DNA from: Polyangiaceae bacterium
Lineage (GTDB): Bacteria; Myxococcota_A; Polyangia; Polyangiales; Polyangiaceae
Direction: 5' to 3'
Length of the DNA stretch: 64,000 nt
NCBI GenBank assembly: GCA_016715885.1
Contig: JADJXL010000019.1
Span: 186,001-250,000 of the forward strand
A program made the translations under genes and the position numbers. Position 1 is the stretch's first letter; the number at the start of each line of letters is the position of its first letter. Below are positions 60,349 to 64,000 of the stretch, one piece after another. The notes beneath the pieces were generated by a model that had not been told where the DNA came from, ran no database searches, and saw only the letters and a program-made list of their open reading frames with translations.

Positions 60349-60675
60349 CGAGCCCCCCTTCGTTTGGTTATGACGAACGAACCGTTGAGAGAAACGAGAG
60401 AATTTGCGGGTTTGCCCATTTCTACGCTGCAAGTGGCAACCGCAACGTCGTGTCAAGGCAATCGAGAGGCTAACACTTTCTTCGTTGTGCCGACAGTGCG
60501 AGGCTGGCGGCAGCACCAACTATGCGAAATCATTCGCATCTATAGTGCCACCATTGTGCCGGCGCGATGGGATCGATGCTGCCGCCGGTGCCTCTGGGCG
60601 GCAGCATGGGGATGATTTTGCGCTTGCACGCCACATCGAACGTCGTATGCGTTCTCTACTCACAGCGAGGTGCGC
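60349..60675. promoter_or_regulatory. Divergent regulatory region (right copy)
   Basis: Matches 31761-32109 in reverse. The hairpin GCTGCCGC/GCGGCAGC (60578-60605) keeps both arms. Probably the promoter region of the MerR-like and membrane protein genes. Confidence 0.5.
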
Positions 60676-61458
60676 ATGGGTTCGTCGCTGGATTCAAAAA
60701 AGGTCGATGAGCTGCTCGACAAGTACCGGGCCCTTGCGGACAAGGAGCAGCGGCGCGTCAACGAGCTCGAGGCGCGCGACGCTCATTTCGTGTCGGAGGT
60801 CCGTACGAGCTTGACGGTGACGAGCTCGGCGTTCGGAATGGGCTACCTGCGGGGATATCTGGGAGAGAAAGCGAACATTTGGGGCATTCCGATCGATGCA
60901 GGCGTCGCCTGCCTCTTTCACGGAGTCGCGGCGTGCTTGGGCTTTTCTCTCAACAAAACGGCGCAAAAGGTCGGGAATTTTTTTCACGACCTTGCGAATG
61001 GTGCGCTTGCGTCGCGGATGGCAGTGATTGGAGCGGATCTCGGCGAGCAGAAACGAAAAGCAAAGCCCGCTCCCGCGCCACAACCGAATACGGGTGCGGT
61101 CGCGCCAGTACAAAAGGCTCCAGAACGCGGCTCCGGACCTATGACGACGGAGGAGCTCGCTGCGATGGCAATGTCGGCTGCGCTGAAGACGCCGTCGACC
61201 GTGCCGGGAAGGTCACCGGATCCCGCACAGCCGAGTGCGACGCCGACGACGGAGCCATCCGCTTCCGCGACGTCGTCGAGTCATCCCAAGCCTTATCGGT
61301 TCACGCAAAGGGATTCCAATGCCGCAGTTCGGGACGATCTGCAATCGATTGCAACGCCTCCGTTGCCCGACGTGAGCGAATCGATGCAAAAGCTTTCGGA
61401 GCAATACTCGCTGGAGAAATTGGCCCCAATCTTGAGATGGGCTGGCATACCGACGTAA
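60676..61458 (+). CDS. Membrane protein with coiled coil (right copy)
   Basis: 260 aa from ATG 60676 with GAGGTG upstream. Same layout as 30978-31760: N-terminal coiled coil, Gly-rich hydrophobic centre (IPIDAGVACLFHGVAACLGF), Pro/Ser/Thr-rich linker, helical end. Changes between copies are few and mostly in the linker, consistent with purifying selection on the folded parts. Confidence 0.55.
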   Translation: MGSSLDSKKVDELLDKYRALADKEQRRVNELEARDAHFVSEVRTSLTVTSSAFGMGYLRGYLGEKANIWGIPIDAGVACLFHGVAACLGFSLNKTAQKVGNFFHDLANGALASRMAVIGADLGEQKRKAKPAPAPQPNTGAVAPVQKAPERGSGPMTTEELAAMAMSAALKTPSTVPGRSPDPAQPSATPTTEPSASATSSSHPKPYRFTQRDSNAAVRDDLQSIATPPLPDVSESMQKLSEQYSLEKLAPILRWAGIPT

Positions 61459-61543
61459 TCGAGTATCGCCGCAAGCGCGAGTGATGGCACAGATGAACGC
61501 AGGTATTCGTCGTTCGCATGATCGACGAGGAAAGGGGTTTTGC

Positions 61544-61792
61544 GTGTCGAAAAAGAACACTGACGCAAACCATGAGCATGGTCCATGGTTGCCCCTCGAA
61601 CGTGCCGCCGCGCATTTGAGCATGACCGTCGCCGCATTGCGCAAGGCGCTCGAGCGACGTGCGACACGGGGCTCGGATGGCGCCACGGAAGCGCGCCTCG
61701 ACGGCGTACGAGCACGCAAGTTTGGGCGGATCTGGCGCGTACGTTTTTCCGATGCGTGGGGTTTGCCCGAAGTCGAATCTGGAGTAAATTGA
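61544..61792 (+). CDS. Small HTH protein, possible excisionase (right copy)
   Basis: 82 aa from the GTG at 61544. Near-identical to 30644-30892 (LPLERAAAHLSMTVAALRKA; GLPEVESGVN at the end against GLPEDESGVN). It lies 13 bases before integrase B'. Confidence 0.6.
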   Translation: MSKKNTDANHEHGPWLPLERAAAHLSMTVAALRKALERRATRGSDGATEARLDGVRARKFGRIWRVRFSDAWGLPEVESGVN

Positions 61793-61805
61793 GGGGAGAT
61801 TTGTC

Positions 61806-62978
61806 ATGGCCATTCGTCGATCGTGCCGGCGCGGAGAACCGTGTTTGTTTATTGATATTCGGTATACGGCCAAAGACGGGCGCTCGATTCGCTTTCGCAA
61901 GGATGCGCAAGTCCAAACCATGGCAGCAGCCAAAGCGGAAGAAAAGCGCTACCTGATCAATATTGCGCAATATGGTTCGCCGTACGAGCCCATTGCAACA
62001 AACGAAACAGCGAATTCGATTGCAGCCGATGACGCCAAATCCTTTGCGGATGTCGTCGACGAATTCCGACAAACGTTCATGGTCGCGAGATTGAAGATTA
62101 CGAGCCGAAAGGGATACGATGCGGTTCTCATGGGCAGGCTCGTTCCAAGGTTCGGTTCGCTGCCTATTACGCGGGTCGATGCTCGAGCCGCCGAAGAGTT
62201 GGACCTCGAATTGGTCAAACGAAAACTCAAATTGAGCACACGAAACAATGTGCAAATCGTTTTACGGTCCGTACTGCGGTTTGCCGCGAAAAGGGGTTAC
62301 ATTCCGGCGGTGCCCGTGAACATGCCATCGCTAAAGCAAACCGGGCAAAGCGTGCTCGAAATACCGTCCGACGAGCAAGTGGCTGTGTTACTCGCGCATG
62401 CGCGCGAATCGCATCGGTGTGCCTTTACGTTGATGTCGGACGCCGGCCTTCGCCCGAACGAGGTCCGAGCGCTCCGTCGTCGAGACGTGCAGCTCCGATA
62501 CGAAAATGGCGAGCCTGTCGGCGGGTTCGTTACCATCCGTCAAGGTTGGTCTCACGGCGAAACGCACACGCCGAAGACGGGCCAGCGCGAAGTACCGATT
62601 TCGCCGGAGCTCGCGCAGGTGCTCGCGCCCGAGATGCACGGCGACCGCGATGGCCACGTCGCGGTCACTCATCGCGGCACGCCGTGGGGACAGCACGGTT
62701 TGGCGCAAGCGTTCGAGCGTGTCATGAAGAGCGCGGGCCTCAAGGGGTGGTCCGTATACTGCTTGCGCCATTACGCGATTACGTCGTGGCTCCGTGCGGG
62801 CATTCCCGTGCACGTCGTGCAGCGCATGGCGGGGCACGTGCACCTGTCGACGACGCAGCGGTATGTGCATTTCCTCAAGGCGGACCTCGAAGATGCAGCG
62901 CGGAAGATCGCGGCGAGGGGGCGAGGGGCGATGAGGGCGACTGAAGTCTTTGCGGGAAGCATGCAAAGCACTCGCTAA
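61806..62978 (+). CDS. Tyrosine integrase B' of the right sister element
   Basis: 390 aa. Catalytic motifs are the same as integrase B (SDAGLRPNEVRALRRRD, CLRHYAITS, MAGHVHLSTTQRYVHF). The C-terminus after AARGRG diverges (AMRATEVFAGSMQSTR) because the coding frame runs into the flanking kinase fragment; this marks the element edge. No TTGCCCA pair was found at this end. Confidence 0.9.
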   Translation: MAIRRSCRRGEPCLFIDIRYTAKDGRSIRFRKDAQVQTMAAAKAEEKRYLINIAQYGSPYEPIATNETANSIAADDAKSFADVVDEFRQTFMVARLKITSRKGYDAVLMGRLVPRFGSLPITRVDARAAEELDLELVKRKLKLSTRNNVQIVLRSVLRFAAKRGYIPAVPVNMPSLKQTGQSVLEIPSDEQVAVLLAHARESHRCAFTLMSDAGLRPNEVRALRRRDVQLRYENGEPVGGFVTIRQGWSHGETHTPKTGQREVPISPELAQVLAPEMHGDRDGHVAVTHRGTPWGQHGLAQAFERVMKSAGLKGWSVYCLRHYAITSWLRAGIPVHVVQRMAGHVHLSTTQRYVHFLKADLEDAARKIAARGRGAMRATEVFAGSMQSTR

Positions 62979-63489
62979 TTTGCATGCGCGAGGAATACTG
63001 CATCGCGATATCAAACCAGCCAACGTCCTCCTCATGCTTGACCCGCCGGATCCGATGAGGGCAGTGCTCGCAGACCTCGGCGTGGCGACTCCGGAAGCCG
63101 AGCAGGGACAGCTCACTGCCACACATGAGGTGGTCGGTACGCCGGCCTATCGGGCCCCCGAATCGTTGATGGGCAAACACACCGCAGCATCGGATGTGTA
63201 TGCATTCGGAAAAACGATCGAATTCGTTTTTGCACGCGGACTCCCAAGCGGTATGGGCCCGGGCCAATGCTCCCGATCGCCCATTTTTAGCAGCCAACTT
63301 TGGGACTGCCTTGACGAGGTATTACGCAAAGCGTGCTCCTTTGATCCTGCTCAACGATTTCAAAATGCATCGGAACTCTTCAATGCATTGCCAGAAGGAA
63401 TGATCGTACGATCCGTGCCAGGAAAGAACTGCAGACGCGGGCGGACACCACGCTTACTGGCCCTGAGATCGTCACGCTCGTACAAGTAA
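62955..63489 (+). pseudogene. Ser/Thr kinase gene without N-lobe
   Basis: The open frame starts in the middle of a Hanks kinase: KALANLHARGILHRDIKPAN, then AVLADLGVATP (DFG is DLG), VGTPAYRAPESLMG, SDVYAFGKTIEFVFARG and the C-lobe end FDPAQRFQNASELFNALPE. The N-lobe with glycine loop and catalytic Lys is missing. It begins exactly where integrase B' sequence ends, so element insertion or a linked deletion probably removed the 5' half. The missing part is not elsewhere in the window. The residues after about 63410 may be out of frame. Confidence 0.75.
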
Positions 63490-63770
63490 TAGCTGATTGC
63501 CCTACGGACACGGAGTGGTGCAGTGTCTATCAGCTTCGCCGAGGATCCTCGCTTAGCGGCTATGAGTTTTCACTGGCGTTGCGAAGACTCAACGAGCTTG
63601 GCTTGGTCGAAAGCAAAGAGGAATTAGATCGAGACGAAATGTACACGTGCTTTAGACCTGCCGACGCAGGAGTGAGATGGGCGCAATCGCACGCACAAGA
63701 GGTAGATGCCGCACTTGGCCGAAATTCAAGGGTGGACGCGAGCTCGCCCGGAGCCGACATTCCGTTTTGA
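63429..63770 (+). CDS. Winged-helix-like ORF, start unclear
   Basis: The frame runs without ATG/GTG from upstream to the stop at 63770; 63429 is only a CTG used as a marker. Sequence: LTGPEIVTLVQVIADCPTDT, YQLRRGSSLSGYEFSLALRR, LNELGLVESKEELDRDEMYT, resembling a winged-helix DNA-binding domain with the wing after GLV. It could be the C-terminal part of the truncated kinase after a frameshift, or a separate gene that lost its start. Confidence 0.45.
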   Translation: MQTRADTTLTGPEIVTLVQVIADCPTDTEWCSVYQLRRGSSLSGYEFSLALRRLNELGLVESKEELDRDEMYTCFRPADAGVRWAQSHAQEVDAALGRNSRVDASSPGADIPF

Positions 63771-63798
63771 TGTCGGCGAATTGCAGCCCGGGAGACGT

Positions 63799-64000
63799 TC
63801 ACTTGATTGCATTGCTTTTGGGAATTGTGACACAAATGTTTCTCGGTGGACCAAAAACAACGTCCGGAATTGCAAACGTGCCCTCCAAATTTATACCGAA
63901 CGTGTAGTGTGTCGGCAGGAACCGCTGCCCCTGAATGAACTCGAACTCGATCTGTCCGCATCGCTGGCGGTTTTCGGCTTCTCGCGCGACGAACTTCGGG
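63799..64000 (-). CDS. 3' part of a minus-strand gene (right edge)
   Basis: A frame open from the window edge ends at TGA 63799-63801. The visible 66 residues look like real protein: QIEFEFIQGQRFLPTHYTFG, LEGTFAIPDVVFGPPRNICV, then TIPKSNAIK. Beta-rich, no family recognised. The start lies outside the window. Confidence 0.5.
   Translation of the reverse strand, partial: PKFVAREAENRQRCGQIEFEFIQGQRFLPTHYTFGINLEGTFAIPDVVFGPPRNICVTIPKSNAIK

Larger units (their letters stand above)
50831..62940 (-). repeat. Right arm of the 11-12 kb inverted repeat
   Basis: Inverted counterpart of 29500-40910. It is about 0.7 kb longer, mainly because of the Mrr-like gene (52326-53045). Divergence is uneven: the integrase, HTH, membrane protein and regulators are very close, while the outer-membrane-like gene end and the lipoprotein gene are more diverged and rearranged. 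Confidence 0.9.

Noticed and set aside
60349..60519. N-terminal extension of the right MerR-like protein
   Set aside because: The left copy has a stop codon directly before the shared ATG.

Overview
The window looks like accessory DNA of a myxobacterium-like bacterium (Myxococcota, probably Polyangiales). The evidence is a FHA-domain sigma54 activator next to a Ser/Thr protein kinase, Cys-rich lipoproteins, PEGA/TPR-type periplasmic proteins, a formylglycine-generating-enzyme-like lipoprotein and a GC-rich sequence. The assignment rests on gene style only. No rRNA, intact tRNA, CRISPR array or recognisable transposase was seen.

Region 1 (1 to about 15.28 kb) is a phage-derived element. The plus strand starts with baseplate/tail-fibre type genes (327-3024, including collagen-like Gly-X-Y repeats). 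A minus-strand lysis-like group follows (3257-4414: coiled-coil membrane protein, multi-TM protein, Pro-rich lipoprotein). Next come regulatory and accessory genes: KilA-N/Rha-like protein, HIRAN-like protein, transglutaminase-like protein, DNA methyltransferase, DUF488 protein, ParB-like protein and a pentapeptide repeat protein. Many of the minus-strand genes overlap by 4 bases (ATGA or GTGA), which also reveals several very small genes. A run of about 130 G at 178-306 interrupts the first gene junction.

Region 2 (15.28-29.46 kb) begins with the 3' half of a tRNA gene (15275-15319), tandem TTGCCCA sites and a tyrosine integrase (A). Then follow two parallel signalling operons, each with a FHA/AAA+ regulator, a PEGA or TPR protein and a lipoprotein; the second also has a Ser/Thr kinase. 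The second operon diverges from a CxxCH-containing lipoprotein (27745-29460). The intergenic space holds at least four copies of the palindrome TTGCACnnnnnGTGCAA (or close) and a good sigma54 promoter match, so a local activator-operator-promoter circuit is likely.

Region 3 (29.4-63.0 kb) is the most striking part: two sister mobile elements in head-on inverted orientation. Each has a tyrosine integrase at its outer end (29445-30629 and 61806-62978), then the same gene series: small HTH protein, membrane protein, MerR-like regulator, 91-aa protein, DUF6940 protein, 239-aa protein, XRE regulator, Cys-rich lipoprotein, outer-membrane-like protein, membrane-anchored sigma factor, second XRE regulator, and a PD-(D/E)XK nuclease coupled to a 204-aa partner. 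The inner ends (44643-44818 and 45052-45228) are near-identical inverted att-like arms around a second tRNA 3' half. Between the nuclease pair and the inner end lies a variable slot. In the left copy it carries a McrBC-like restriction system. In the right copy it carries a Pycsar-type antiphage system (cyclase 49925-50641, cyclic-nucleotide-binding/TIR effector 49017-49928) plus nucleoside phosphorylase, EamA transporter, deoxynucleoside-kinase-like and NUDIX genes. The last 17 codons of the McrC gene remain in the right copy (50831-50884), so the defence cargo was swapped. The right copy also gained a 5'-truncated Mrr endonuclease (52326-53045).

Several genes are intact in one copy and frameshifted in the other, and other frameshifts occur across the window. 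Some may be real decay and some may be sequencing errors at homopolymers. Past the right integrase lie a kinase gene without its N-lobe, a winged-helix-like ORF and the tail of a minus-strand gene at the right edge.
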